Assembly (NCBI GenBank): GCA_946405645.1
Contig: CAMJHW010000003.1
Span: forward strand, 1-26,072
DNA from: an uncultured Bacteroidales bacterium
Lineage (GTDB): Bacteria; Bacteroidota; Bacteroidia; Bacteroidales; UBA932
Direction: 5' to 3'
Length of the DNA: 26,072 nucleotides
Position numbers and translations under genes: made by a program. This document shows, piece by piece, positions 8,488-16,902 of the stretch. The number at the start of each line of letters is the position of its first letter. Positions within the stretch are counted from its first letter, which is position 1. The notes under the pieces are model-generated. The model was not told where the DNA came from. It made no database searches and worked only from the letters and a program-made list of their open reading frames with translations.

Positions 8488-9801
8488 TTACTCGCCGGCG
8501 ACCATCTTGGAATACTTCTCGTACTTGGCGCCGAAGTCGGCTTCCTCGCGGAAGCGATAGCAGGCGTTCTTGAGGTATTCGGCGATGCTGGGCTTCAGCG
8601 ATTCGTCCTTGGTGACCTCGATGGCCTTCTCGAAAGGAGCGATGCAGCCCTTAAGGGTGGCGTCGAACTTCTCTACGAGAGCCATGTACTTGGCGTCGTC
8701 AAGCTCGGCCTGTGCCTCTTCCTGGATGTCGAAAGCCTGGTTGTAGAGAAGAAGACCCTCTCCGATGTAACCATACTCGTAGTTGGGGTTGATCTCGGCG
8801 CACTTGCGATATGCCGCGATGGCCTCGTCGACCTTGCCGAGCTCCTTGTTGATGTTGCCTTCTACATAATAGAGGGAGGCGTTGTCGGGCTCGTTCTTCT
8901 TGGCGTTGTCAAGCAGGGAGAAGAGACGGTCGGTCTCCTGGCCGCTGGTGACATAGTAGTTGATGAGGCCGATGAGGATGGCCTGGCTTGACGGGAAAGC
9001 GGCGAAACCCTGCTCGAGGATGTTCTTGCCGGCCTCCTTGTCACCGAGCTTGTCGGTGATCTCGGCGAGCTTGGCATAGACGTCACCGTCATCGCCATAG
9101 TACTTGTTGTCAAGGCACCTCTGGAAGAAGGACTTGGCGCGGTTGAGGTCCTGGCCTGCCCATGCGGCGAAACCTGCATTGTACAGGGACTCGTCGTCGG
9201 ACTTGTTGGCAGGAGCGGTCATGCCGGCGTTGTAAGCCTCCTCGAAGAGCTGGCTTGCCTTGGTGAAGTCGCCGAAGGTATAGGCATCATAAGCCTCCTG
9301 GACATACTTCTCGGCGATACCTTCGATACCCTTCACGATATCTGCGGTCTTAGTGCCCTTGGGGTCGTTCTTGTAAGCGTTCTTGTAAGCGTCGAGAGCC
9401 TTGCCGAGAGCATTGTCGACGATAGGCTTGGTGACCTTGATCATCGCAAGCTGGCCGGCCTCATTGAAATAGTAGTCGGATGAAGCATAAGCCTTCTTGA
9501 GGTAGTTGGTGCCGCCGATGACGACATTCTCCTCGGAAGTCGGACGCTGACCGCCCATGACGAGCTGGAGCTCCTGGGCCTGTGCGCCGATCCAGCCGTT
9601 GCCCATAGGAGCGTTGTACGCATCCATATAGGAGCTGGCGAGCTTGAGCCAAGTGGCGACCTTGGTAGCCTTCTTGGCGTTGTTGGCAGCAGCCTGGGCG
9701 GCCTCAAGGGCAGCCTTGGCGGCGTTCTCGGATTTTACGTTCTGTGCATTGGCGAAAGTCACGGAAGCGAGCAGAGCCAGTGCGATAAAGACTTTTTTCA
9801 T
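8488..9801 (-). CDS. Exported tetratricopeptide-repeat protein
   Basis: 437 residues with a clear signal peptide (MKKVFIALALLASVTFANA, cleaved before Gln20), so it is periplasmic or envelope-associated. Residues 24-50 are very Ala-rich. TPR-like helical pairs run from about 160 to 345, for example ESLYNAGFAAWAGQDLNRAK (205-223), DVYAKLAEITDKLGDKEAGK (240-259) and ASLYYVEGNINKELGKVDEA (308-327). The C-terminal part (355-437) is an acidic helical region ending KYSKMVAGE. TPR domains mediate protein-protein contacts; the partner is unknown. The gene begins 27 bases after the gyrA stop with no good -7 box at a suitable distance, so read-through from gyrA is likely. It ends at the strong terminator 8437-8466. 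Confidence 0.9.
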   Translation of the reverse strand: MKKVFIALALLASVTFANAQNVKSENAAKAALEAAQAAANNAKKATKVATWLKLASSYMDAYNAPMGNGWIGAQAQELQLVMGGQRPTSEENVVIGGTNYLKKAYASSDYYFNEAGQLAMIKVTKPIVDNALGKALDAYKNAYKNDPKGTKTADIVKGIEGIAEKYVQEAYDAYTFGDFTKASQLFEEAYNAGMTAPANKSDDESLYNAGFAAWAGQDLNRAKSFFQRCLDNKYYGDDGDVYAKLAEITDKLGDKEAGKNILEQGFAAFPSSQAILIGLINYYVTSGQETDRLFSLLDNAKKNEPDNASLYYVEGNINKELGKVDEAIAAYRKCAEINPNYEYGYIGEGLLLYNQAFDIQEEAQAELDDAKYMALVEKFDATLKGCIAPFEKAIEVTKDESLKPSIAEYLKNACYRFREEADFGAKYEKYSKMVAGE

Positions 9802-9827
9802 AAGAAAATATAGTTAGTAGTTAATAA

Positions 9828-12371
9828 TTATTCCGTGGCAGGGGTTTCAGTTCCGGCTTCGGCCTCGGGCCTGGCCTCTCCTTCCTCCTCCGATTTAGCT
9901 ACAACAGAGACTGCGGCTATCGAGTCCGTGCCTCTGAGGTTGATCAGCTTGACACCTTGCGTGGCCCTTCCGGCCACCCTTATATCGCTTACGGACATCC
10001 TGATGGTCATGCCTGAACGGTTGATGATCATAAGGTCGTTGTCCTCTGAAACGGTCTTCATTGCAACAAGCGGGCCAGTCTTGTCGGTGATGTCCAGGGT
10101 CTTCACGCCCTTGGCCCCCCTGCTGGTCTTGCGGTAGTCCTCCCAATGGGAACGCTTGCCATAGCCGTTCTCGCTGACTACCAGCACAGTATGGTTCGGG
10201 AGATCGGGATCCGAAGGATCCGCGGAGATCATTCCGACCACCTCGTCGTCGTCCTCGATATTTATTCCCCGGACACCGGATGCGCCGCGTCCGAGCGGAC
10301 GTGCGTCGCTCTCGTCGAAGCGGACGCAGCGGCCGTTCCTGGCGGCGATCATAATCTCATGGTTGCCGTTGGTGAGGATGGCCTCCACGAGCTCGTCACC
10401 TTCGCGCACCGTGATGGCGATGATGCCCTTGGCGCGGCTGCGTTTGTTGGAGTAAGCCTCGAGCGTGGTCTTCTTGATAGTACCGCGCCTGGTCAGCAGC
10501 ACGACGAAATTGTTCTGGCAATACTCGGGATCCTCAATGGACTTGGCCGATACATAGGCCTTGACGCGGTCGTCGGCATCGATGGCGAGGAGGTTCTGGA
10601 TGGCGCGTCCCTTGGAAGTGCGAGTACCCTCCGGAAGCTCATATACCTTGAGGCGGTAGCACAGGCCCTTTTCGGTGAAGAGGAGCAGGGTGCTGTGCAT
10701 ATTGGTCACATAGATGTGCTCGATGAAATCCTCGTCGCGGGTGGCGCTGGCCTTCATGCCCACGCCTCCGCGGTTCTGCGTACGGAACTCGCTGAGGAGC
10801 GTGCGCTTGATGTATCCTAGGTGGGAGATGGTGATGACGACGTCGTCGTCGGCATAGAAGTCCTCGGGGTTGAACTCCTCGGCGGAAAGGGTGATCTCGG
10901 TACGGCGGGGATCGCCGTACTTCTGCTTGAGCTCCATGGACTCCTGCTTGACGATGTTGAGCTGCTCGGTCTCGCTGGCGAGGATCTCCTGGCAGCGGGC
11001 GATGAACTTCTCGAGGTCCTCGTACTCGGCCTGGAGCCTGGCCTTCTCAAGTCCGGTGAGCTGGCGGAGACGCATCTCGACGATGGCGGTTGCCTGGGTC
11101 TCGGAGAAGCCGAAGGTCGCCACGAGCTCGGCCTTGGCATCCTCGATCGTGGCCGAACGGCGGATGATGGCGATGATCTCGTCGATGACGTCGATGGCCC
11201 TCAGGAGGCCTTCGAGTATATGGGCGCGCTTCTGAGCCTTTTCAAGGTCAAACTTGGTGCGGCGCACCACCACCTCGTGGCGGAAGTCCACGAAGTCGGC
11301 GATGATCTCCTTGAGGGAGAGCGTGCGCGGACGGCCCTTGACCAACGCAACGTTGTTGATGGCGAAACTGGACTGCAGCGGAGTGTACTTGAACAGGGTG
11401 TTCAGCACGACATTGGAGTTGGCGTCCTTCTTCAGGTAGAAGACGATGCGTATGCCTTCGCGGCTGGAGAGGTCCCTGATGTCGGAGATGCCGTCGATGC
11501 GCTTGTCCTCGACCATCTCGCCGATGCGCTTGATCATCTCGCTCTTGTTGACCATATAGGGAACCTCGGTCACGACGATGCTGTCGCGCCCGCGCTCGTC
11601 CTCCTCGATCTCTGTCTTGGCGCGGACCACCACCCTTCCGCGACCGGTGGTATAGGCATCGATGATGCCCTGACGGCCCTGGATGATGCCTCCGGTCGGA
11701 AAATCGGGTCCCTTGATGTGCTCCATCAGGCCTTCGACGGTGATGTCGGGATTGTCGATGTATGCGCAGATGGCGTCGCAGCACTCGGAAAGGTTGTGCG
11801 GAGCCATGTTGGTGGCCATACCGACGGCGATGCCGGCGGAGCCGTTGAGCAGAAGGAGAGGAGCCTTGGTGGGAAGCACCGTGGGCTCGGGGATGGTATC
11901 GTCGAAGTTGAGCTGGAAATCTACAGTATTCTTGTCGAGGTCCGCGAGAACGTCCTCTGTGATCCTTTCGAGCTTGGCTTCAGTGTATCGCATGGCGGCG
12001 ACGGGGTCGCCGTCCATCGAACCGAAATTGCCCTGGCCGTAGACGAGCGGATAGCGCTGGTTCCAGTTCTGGGCAAGGCGGGCCATGGCGTCATAGACGC
12101 TGGAGTCGCCGTGCGGATGGAACTTTCCGAGCACCTCGCCCACGATCCTCGCGCATTTCTTCGTCTGTCCGGAATAGCTGAGGTTGAGTCCGTCCATTCC
12201 GAAAAGGACGCGGCGCTGCACCGGCTTGAGGCCGTCGCGGACGTCGGGAAGGGCACGGGAGACGATGACGGACATCGAATAATCGATATACGCCGTGCGC
12301 ATCTCGTGGTCGATCTCGACCGGTTCTATGATACCATGAAACTGTTCGTTGTTCTTTTCCTCAATATCCAT
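9828..12371 (-). CDS. gyrA: DNA gyrase subunit A
   Basis: 847-residue type IIA topoisomerase subunit that cuts and rejoins DNA and, with GyrB, introduces negative supercoils. The breakage-reunion domain carries the active-site Tyr129 in [10 protein letters not shown]. The quinolone region reads [10 protein letters not shown], with Ser90 and Asp94 at the positions of E. coli Ser83 and Asp87, so no classical resistance change is present. The C-terminal beta-pinwheel includes QNRGGVG at 532-538 as the GyrA box, which differs from the QRRGGKG consensus at two basic positions. Later blades contain [17 protein letters not shown] and [20 protein letters not shown] segments, and the tail is acidic ([15 protein letters not shown]). 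ParC was considered, but the complete set of blades and the conserved GyrA-type box position favour GyrA. A -7 box lies at 12420-12427; the gene is divergent from the Clp gene. Confidence 0.93.
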   Translation of the reverse strand: MDIEEKNNEQFHGIIEPVEIDHEMRTAYIDYSMSVIVSRALPDVRDGLKPVQRRVLFGMDGLNLSYSGQTKKCARIVGEVLGKFHPHGDSSVYDAMARLAQNWNQRYPLVYGQGNFGSMDGDPVAAMRYTEAKLERITEDVLADLDKNTVDFQLNFDDTIPEPTVLPTKAPLLLLNGSAGIAVGMATNMAPHNLSECCDAICAYIDNPDITVEGLMEHIKGPDFPTGGIIQGRQGIIDAYTTGRGRVVVRAKTEIEEDERGRDSIVVTEVPYMVNKSEMIKRIGEMVEDKRIDGISDIRDLSSREGIRIVFYLKKDANSNVVLNTLFKYTPLQSSFAINNVALVKGRPRTLSLKEIIADFVDFRHEVVVRRTKFDLEKAQKRAHILEGLLRAIDVIDEIIAIIRRSATIEDAKAELVATFGFSETQATAIVEMRLRQLTGLEKARLQAEYEDLEKFIARCQEILASETEQLNIVKQESMELKQKYGDPRRTEITLSAEEFNPEDFYADDDVVITISHLGYIKRTLLSEFRTQNRGGVGMKASATRDEDFIEHIYVTNMHSTLLLFTEKGLCYRLKVYELPEGTRTSKGRAIQNLLAIDADDRVKAYVSAKSIEDPEYCQNNFVVLLTRRGTIKKTTLEAYSNKRSRAKGIIAITVREGDELVEAILTNGNHEIMIAARNGRCVRFDESDARPLGRGASGVRGINIEDDDEVVGMISADPSDPDLPNHTVLVVSENGYGKRSHWEDYRKTSRGAKGVKTLDITDKTGPLVAMKTVSEDNDLMIINRSGMTIRMSVSDIRVAGRATQGVKLINLRGTDSIAAVSVVAKSEEEGEARPEAEAGTETPATE

Positions 12372-12419
12372 AAATCAACACTGATCTTATCTTTGCGTTT
12401 TCCTACGCTTATAAACACG

Positions 12420-12427
12420 CAAATTTA
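12420..12427 (-). promoter_or_regulatory. -7 promoter box for gyrA
   Basis: TAAATTTG on the minus strand matches TAnnTTTG. No clear TTTG lies about 19 bases upstream. Predicted transcription start near 12413 gives a leader of roughly 40 bases before the gyrA ATG at 12371. Confidence 0.6.
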
Positions 12428-12448
12428 ACAATTTTATTTGATTTTTCT

Positions 12449-12456
12449 TAATTTTG
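12449..12456 (+). promoter_or_regulatory. -7 promoter box for the ClpC-type gene
   Basis: TAATTTTG matches TAnnTTTG. A weak TTTA lies at 12424-12427, 21 bases upstream, inside the gyrA -7 box on the other strand, so the two divergent promoters overlap and could interfere with each other. The leader to the ATG at 12482 is about 20 bases. Confidence 0.6.
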
Positions 12457-12481
12457 TAGAACCCAAATCATCATAATCGGC

Positions 12482-14839
12482 ATGGAAATGAGAATTTCTG
12501 ATGAACTCAACCTGATAGTCCGGTATGCGCGCGAGGAAGCGATGCGCACCGGGAGCTACGGGATAGGGACCGACCACCTCGTGCTCGGCATCCTCAGGCA
12601 TGCTGACAACAATGCCTGCAGGGCCCTGAGGGGCCTCGGAGCCGATCCTGAGGAGATGAAGCAGTTCATCGACGTGCATATTTTCCGCCAGGGGTCCATC
12701 CCCTACTCCGACGTGGACCAGGTAGTGCTTTCGAGATCGGCTCAGAGCCTCCTGAACCTCACCATCCTCGAGGCGACCCGCCTCAAGCACGCCGAGACGG
12801 ACGGCTCCCACCTGATCCTTGCGGTCAGCAGGATGGACGGCAGCTACAGCCAGGCATTCATGAAGGCCCGCGGCATCACATACCCCGTCCTGCTCGCATA
12901 TATGCAGGAGCAGGACCTGTTCGACGGCAAGGAGGACACCAGGCCGGAGGAGACGGCGGAGAAGAGGGCGGAGTTCGAGGAAGCGGTGAACCGCGCCGCC
13001 GGAGAAGTGGCCGCTTCGCAGGAGAACAGCGTCGAGGAGTTCGGCCTCGACCTGACAAAGGCCGCCGAAGCCGGCGTTCTCGATCCCGTGGTTGGCCGCG
13101 ACAGCGAGATAGCCAGGATAGTCGAAATCCTCGGTAGACGCAAGAAGAACAATCCCATGCTGATTGGCGAGCCGGGCGTGGGCAAGTCCGCAATCGTAGA
13201 GGGTCTTGCCCTCAAGATCGCCGCAGGGGACGTGCCGCCCGCCCTCAGCCGCAAGCGCCTGATATCGCTGGATATAGCGTCCGTGGTGGCTGGTACGCGC
13301 TACAGGGGCGATTTTGAAAAGCGCCTGAAGGGCATAATAGAGAACCTCAAGGCCAATCCGGATATCATTCTCTTCATAGACGAGTTCCACACCATAGTCG
13401 GAGCCGGCGGAGCCCAGGGCAGCCTCGATGCCGCCAACATGCTCAAGCCGGCCCTCGCCCGCGGCGAGATCCAGTGCATCGGCGCCACCACGATGGACGA
13501 GTTCACCAAGATCATCGAGAAGGACGGAGCGCTCGACCGACGCTTCCTAAAGGTGGTCGTCGAGCCTACCGACATCCCTCAGTCCATCGACATCCTTCGC
13601 AACCTCCAGGAGAACTACGAGAACTTCCACAACGTTCAATACTCTCCGGAAGCCATCGAAGCCTGCGTGAAGCAGACCGACCGCTATATAACCGACCGTG
13701 CACTCCCCGACAAAGCCATCGACGTAATGGACGAAGCCGGTTCCATGGTACGGCTTAGGATGGCCCGCAACCGAGGAGGAGGAAACATCGTGGATGCGGA
13801 TGACATCGCCTGCGTGGTCTCCAGGATGACCGGCATCCCCGTCAGCAAGGTCGCCGAGAGCGAGGGGCACCGCCTGCTCGCCATGAAGGAGCGCCTGCGC
13901 GGCGAGGTGGTCGGGCAGGACGAAGCCGTGGACACGGTCGTCCGCGCCATCCAGCGCAACCGCGCAGGACTCAAGGATCCCGGCCGTCCTATAGGCACGT
14001 TCCTGTTCTTCGGCCCCACCGGCGTCGGCAAGACACGCCTGGCCAAATGCCTGGCTAAGAATCTCTTCGACTCGGAAGAGAGCATCGTAAGGGTGGATAT
14101 GTCGGAATATTCGGAGAAATTCTCGTCGTCGCGCCTCGTCGGAGCCCCTCCGGGATATGTCGGCCATGAGGAAGGCGGACAGTTAAGCGAGAAGGTACGG
14201 CGCAAGCCCTACTGCGTAGTGCTGCTGGACGAGATAGAGAAGGCCCATCCGGACATCTTCAACCTGCTGCTGCAGGTCCTGGACGAGGGCCGGCTGACGG
14301 ACAGCAACGGCAGGACGGTCAGCTTCAAGAACACGATAGTCATCATGACCTCCAACGTCGGAACGCGCGAACTGGAGGAGTACGGAAGCGGAGTGGGATT
14401 CGCCAGGGCCGGACAGGACCTGGCCAGGGACAGGAAGGGCGTGCTCGAAAAAGCCGTGAAGAAACTGTTCCCTCCGGAGTTCATCAACCGCGTGGACGAG
14501 AAAGTGTACTTCAATCCGCTCACGCGTGCGGATCTGGAGAAGATTATAGACTTGGAAATCAAAGACCTGAAGGCCAGGGTCGAAGAGGCGGGCTACCGTC
14601 TGTCGGTCACGCCTTCGGCCAAGGAATTCGTCGCCGACGCCGGATATGATCCGGCTTATGGCGCAAGGCCGCTGAAACGGGCAGTGACAAGATATATAGA
14701 AGATCCCGTATCGGAATTCATCATCACCGACAGGATGGTCCGGGGCGGAAGCACAGACGGCAAGCTGCCCACCCTGAAGGTATCCCTGTCCAAGGACAAG
14801 GAGCACACGAGGGTTACCAGGACTGCCCCACTCCGGTGA
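12482..14839 (+). CDS. clpC: ClpC-type AAA+ unfoldase lacking the middle (M) domain
   Basis: 785-residue Hsp100 unfoldase that feeds proteins to the ClpP protease. Residues 1-145 hold two Clp N repeats ([30 protein letters not shown]). AAA+ domain 1 has Walker A GEPGVGKS (229-236) and Walker [13 protein letters not shown]+ domain 2 has Walker A GPTGVGKT (511-518), Walker [13 protein letters not shown], and VGF at 638-640, where ClpC and ClpA proteins contact ClpP. Sequence detail is closest to Bacteroidota ClpC. However, the coiled-coil M domain normally placed after DEAGS is missing: residues 422-445 ([21 protein letters not shown]) join the two ATPase domains directly, making it about 50-60 residues shorter than usual. 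No clpP is nearby. Its 3' end overlaps the small minus-strand ORF by 26 bases. Confidence 0.92.
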   Translation: MEMRISDELNLIVRYAREEAMRTGSYGIGTDHLVLGILRHADNNACRALRGLGADPEEMKQFIDVHIFRQGSIPYSDVDQVVLSRSAQSLLNLTILEATRLKHAETDGSHLILAVSRMDGSYSQAFMKARGITYPVLLAYMQEQDLFDGKEDTRPEETAEKRAEFEEAVNRAAGEVAASQENSVEEFGLDLTKAAEAGVLDPVVGRDSEIARIVEILGRRKKNNPMLIGEPGVGKSAIVEGLALKIAAGDVPPALSRKRLISLDIASVVAGTRYRGDFEKRLKGIIENLKANPDIILFIDEFHTIVGAGGAQGSLDAANMLKPALARGEIQCIGATTMDEFTKIIEKDGALDRRFLKVVVEPTDIPQSIDILRNLQENYENFHNVQYSPEAIEACVKQTDRYITDRALPDKAIDVMDEAGSMVRLRMARNRGGGNIVDADDIACVVSRMTGIPVSKVAESEGHRLLAMKERLRGEVVGQDEAVDTVVRAIQRNRAGLKDPGRPIGTFLFFGPTGVGKTRLAKCLAKNLFDSEESIVRVDMSEYSEKFSSSRLVGAPPGYVGHEEGGQLSEKVRRKPYCVVLLDEIEKAHPDIFNLLLQVLDEGRLTDSNGRTVSFKNTIVIMTSNVGTRELEEYGSGVGFARAGQDLARDRKGVLEKAVKKLFPPEFINRVDEKVYFNPLTRADLEKIIDLEIKDLKARVEEAGYRLSVTPSAKEFVADAGYDPAYGARPLKRAVTRYIEDPVSEFIITDRMVRGGSTDGKLPTLKVSLSKDKEHTRVTRTAPLR

Positions 14840-14939
14840 TTTCGAGGTCCATGTCCTCGATCATTTCGAGGAGGGCGGTGAGGGAGTCTTCGGAAGAGAT
14901 GATGGAACCGAGGAAGTTGGTGTATTCTGTGTTCTTCAT
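14814..14939 (-). CDS. Small acidic peptide of 41 residues, possibly a modified-peptide precursor
   Basis: A short ORF starting MKNTEYTNFLGSIISSEDS and ending EITGVGQSW; not recognised as a known family. It is strongly acidic (eight Asp/Glu, one Lys) with an amphipathic middle (LTALLEMIED) and a small-residue, Trp-ended tail. Support for it being real: a perfect -7 box TAACTTTG at 14973-14966 places the transcript start about 20 bases before the ATG, and the 125-base gap between the Clp stop and the ORF's promoter region otherwise has no gene. Its last 26 bases overlap the 3' end of the Clp gene in the convergent direction. The frame stays open upstream of the ATG, so the start rests on the promoter. 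A leader-plus-core layout could suit a ribosomally made modified peptide, but no maturation enzyme is in the window. Confidence 0.5.
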   Translation of the reverse strand: MKNTEYTNFLGSIISSEDSLTALLEMIEDMDLEITGVGQSW

Positions 14940-14965
14940 GGCGGCTGTTTTTTGTTTCGCTGATG

Positions 14966-14973
14966 CAAAGTTA
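14966..14973 (-). promoter_or_regulatory. -7 promoter box for the 41-residue peptide gene
   Basis: TAACTTTG on the minus strand matches TAnnTTTG. A TTTG at 14991-14988 lies 14 bases upstream, shorter than the usual spacing near 19. A second minus-strand match, TATATTTG, lies at 15016-15009, just before the hydrolase start. Confidence 0.55.
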
Positions 14974-15026
14974 AAGCGAGCTTGTGCCAAAGTGCGACAC
15001 ATTTGAAACAAATATAGAAAAAAGAT

Positions 15027-16001
15027 ATGATTATCCGGAAATTCGCGGCCGCAGTGGCCGTCATAGCGGCGATCGCATGCGCGGGAAGCGCAGCATGCCG
15101 GGCCCAGGACCTGCTGAAACCAGACGAGACATTCAAGTTCGCCGAAAGGGACAGTGTCGGCCTTTACATGGACGTATATTATCCTGCCGACGGCAGCGAA
15201 ATGACCGTGAACGGTGTCAACAAGCCCACCATCCTCTACGTTTTCGGAGGAGGATTCAAGGCCGGACGCCGCGACACCCCGACCGCAAGGGAATGGTTCC
15301 GTCTGCTTACCGATGAAGGTTTCACGGTCGCAGCCATCGACTACAGGCTCGGGCTCAAGCAAGTGGAAGGGATGGGGAGCCTGAACGACGTGTACGATTC
15401 CATCCAGATGGCAGTCGAAGACCTTTTCACAGCCACGAAATACATCCTTGACAATGCCGAGGAAGTGGACATCGACCCCTCTTCACTGGTCATAGCCGGC
15501 TCCTCCGCCGGCGCCATCACGGTATTGCAGGCCGAATGGGAACTATGCAACAGGATGGGTACGTCGGTTATGCTACCGAAAGATTTCCATTACGCCGGAG
15601 TCATGTCTTTCGCCGGAGCCATATACTCCAGGCAGGGCGCGGTGCGTTATCACACGGAGCCGGCGCCGCACCTTTTCTTCCACGGCACGGCCGACAGGAT
15701 AGTCACCTACAGACAGATCCGTCTGCTCAACCAGGCATTTCAGGGTACGAAGGTCCTGGCCCGGATATTCAAGGGCAACGGATACGACTGCTGCGTTTAC
15801 CGCTACCAAGGCAACAGCCACGAGATCGCGGCATGTATGTCCAAGACTTTCCCCGAACAGCTCGCATGGCTCGAGACCAACATCATCGGGAAGGAAAAAA
15901 GGACCATCGACGCAACGGTCAACGATCCTTCGATCCAGGTATTCCAGGTAAACGACCTGAGGACGCTCTACAGCGGCAAGGTTATCATCGATCTTGAGTA
16001 A
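15027..16001 (+). CDS. Exported alpha/beta hydrolase (carboxylesterase type)
   Basis: 324 residues with a signal peptide (about 1-26, KFAAAVAVIAAIACAGSAACRA), so it acts in the periplasm or envelope. The alpha/beta hydrolase fold shows the oxyanion-hole motif as YVFGGGF (71-77; the usual His of HGGG is Phe), the nucleophile elbow GSSAG with Ser160, Asp223 in FFHGTADRIV, and His265 in YQGNSHEIA. The triad is therefore complete. Related esterases include carboxylesterases, feruloyl esterases and acetyl-xylan esterases; the substrate cannot be read here. The last 40 residues are a C-terminal extension past the core. A perfect TAnnTTTG box is not seen on the plus strand; CACATTTG at 14998-15005 is the closest. 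The 3' end overlaps the convergent phosphorylase gene by 17 bases. Confidence 0.88.
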   Translation: MIIRKFAAAVAVIAAIACAGSAACRAQDLLKPDETFKFAERDSVGLYMDVYYPADGSEMTVNGVNKPTILYVFGGGFKAGRRDTPTAREWFRLLTDEGFTVAAIDYRLGLKQVEGMGSLNDVYDSIQMAVEDLFTATKYILDNAEEVDIDPSSLVIAGSSAGAITVLQAEWELCNRMGTSVMLPKDFHYAGVMSFAGAIYSRQGAVRYHTEPAPHLFFHGTADRIVTYRQIRLLNQAFQGTKVLARIFKGNGYDCCVYRYQGNSHEIAACMSKTFPEQLAWLETNIIGKEKRTIDATVNDPSIQVFQVNDLRTLYSGKVIIDLE

Positions 16002-16860
16002 TCCTGTCCAGTGACAGTTCGATCAGGTTGCGGACCATCTTCTTGTAGTCGGTGTTCGCATCCTTAAGGTAACGGTTGGCGATGGCGCAGCAGATCGTGC
16101 CGGCGTCGTGGCCAAGCTGTGTGGCCAGGCCTGCAAGCGCAGAACCCTCCATTTCGAAATTGGTGATGCGGTAGTCTCCGAAACGGAAGCTCTCGATGTC
16201 GGCGATCATGTCGGGCATGGCCAAGGGCTGGCGTACAACCCTGCCCTGAGGGCCGTAGAAGCCCGAAGCGGAAATCGTGACGCCCATCACGGAACAGCCC
16301 TCGAACATCTTCCTGACCTTGGGACTTGCCTTGACGAAATAGGGATCAGGCAGGTGTTTGTTCCACTTCAGGTGTTTCTTGAAAGCCTCCTCCATATCGG
16401 GGATGGTGACCTTGTCGCGGTCGGCATACCAGTTGAGCAGGCCGTCGCAGCCTACGGAAATCTCGGAGAAGATGAAGGAGCCCAGAGGGATGTCGGGCTG
16501 GATGGCGCCGCAGGTGCCGATGCGGAGGACTGTCAGCCTCCTGTGCTCCGGCTTGACCTCGCGGGTGGTGAAGTCGATGTTGGCCAGGGCGTCAAGCTCG
16601 GTCATCACGATATCTATGTTGTCGGTGCCGATGCCGGTGGACAGCAGGGTGATCCTCTTACCACGGTATTTGCCGGTGATGCCTACGAACTCGCGGGACT
16701 CGTGACGGAACTCCTTCTCCTCGAGAAACTCGGCCGCCATGTCCACGCGGCCGGGGTCGCCGAACACGATGACTCTGTCAGCGAGTTCTTCGGGCCTGAG
16801 ATGGATATGGAAAGCGGAACCGTCTCCGTTGATGATCAATTCGGATTCTGGTATTCTCAT
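15985..16860 (-). CDS. Nucleoside phosphorylase (uridine phosphorylase-like)
   Basis: 291-residue cytoplasmic enzyme of the PNP/UDP phosphorylase family 1, which splits nucleosides with phosphate to a base and ribose-1-phosphate. Phosphate-binding GDPGR lies at 35-39, STGIGTDNIDI at 74-84, RIGTCGAI at 113-120, and the ribose-binding FEMEGSAL with Glu236-Met237-Glu238. These are the family's key residues and appear intact. The sequence looks nearer to uridine phosphorylases than to purine enzymes, but base preference is not certain. Start MRIPESELIINGDGS fits the family; it has its own -7 box at 16887-16894. The 3' end overlaps the hydrolase by 17 bases in a convergent layout without a visible terminator. 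Confidence 0.92.
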   Translation of the reverse strand: MRIPESELIINGDGSAFHIHLRPEELADRVIVFGDPGRVDMAAEFLEEKEFRHESREFVGITGKYRGKRITLLSTGIGTDNIDIVMTELDALANIDFTTREVKPEHRRLTVLRIGTCGAIQPDIPLGSFIFSEISVGCDGLLNWYADRDKVTIPDMEEAFKKHLKWNKHLPDPYFVKASPKVRKMFEGCSVMGVTISASGFYGPQGRVVRQPLAMPDMIADIESFRFGDYRITNFEMEGSALAGLATQLGHDAGTICCAIANRYLKDANTDYKKMVRNLIELSLDRITQDR

Positions 16861-16886
16861 AATCAGCTGTTTTAGTGTTCGAATAC

Positions 16887-16894
16887 CAAAGTTA
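16887..16894 (-). promoter_or_regulatory. -7 promoter box for the nucleoside phosphorylase
   Basis: TAACTTTG on the minus strand matches TAnnTTTG, placing a transcript start near 16880 and a leader of about 20 bases. Any -33 element would fall inside the 3' end of nifJ; none is obvious. Read-through from nifJ remains possible because no terminator is seen in the 42-base gap. Confidence 0.6.
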
Positions 16895-16902
16895 GGAATT
16901 AA

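Noticed and set aside
9802..9827. TATATTTT as a -7 box for the TPR gene
   Set aside because: It lies only a few bases from the ATG, leaving no leader, and ends in T instead of G; co-transcription with gyrA is more likely.
12372..12419. A small GCGT/ACGC hairpin in the gyrA leader as a riboswitch or attenuator
   Set aside because: Only four pairs, with no terminator run or known riboswitch motif.
10821..12428. An open frame of 535 codons opposite gyrA
   Set aside because: Antisense shadow with repetitive Asp/Leu/Val/Gly composition and no motif; gyrA on the minus strand explains the region.
14940..15362. Upstream extension of the 41-residue ORF to a 182-codon minus-strand frame
   Set aside because: The extra part runs antisense through the hydrolase gene and across the predicted promoter; only the last 41 codons fit the promoter position.
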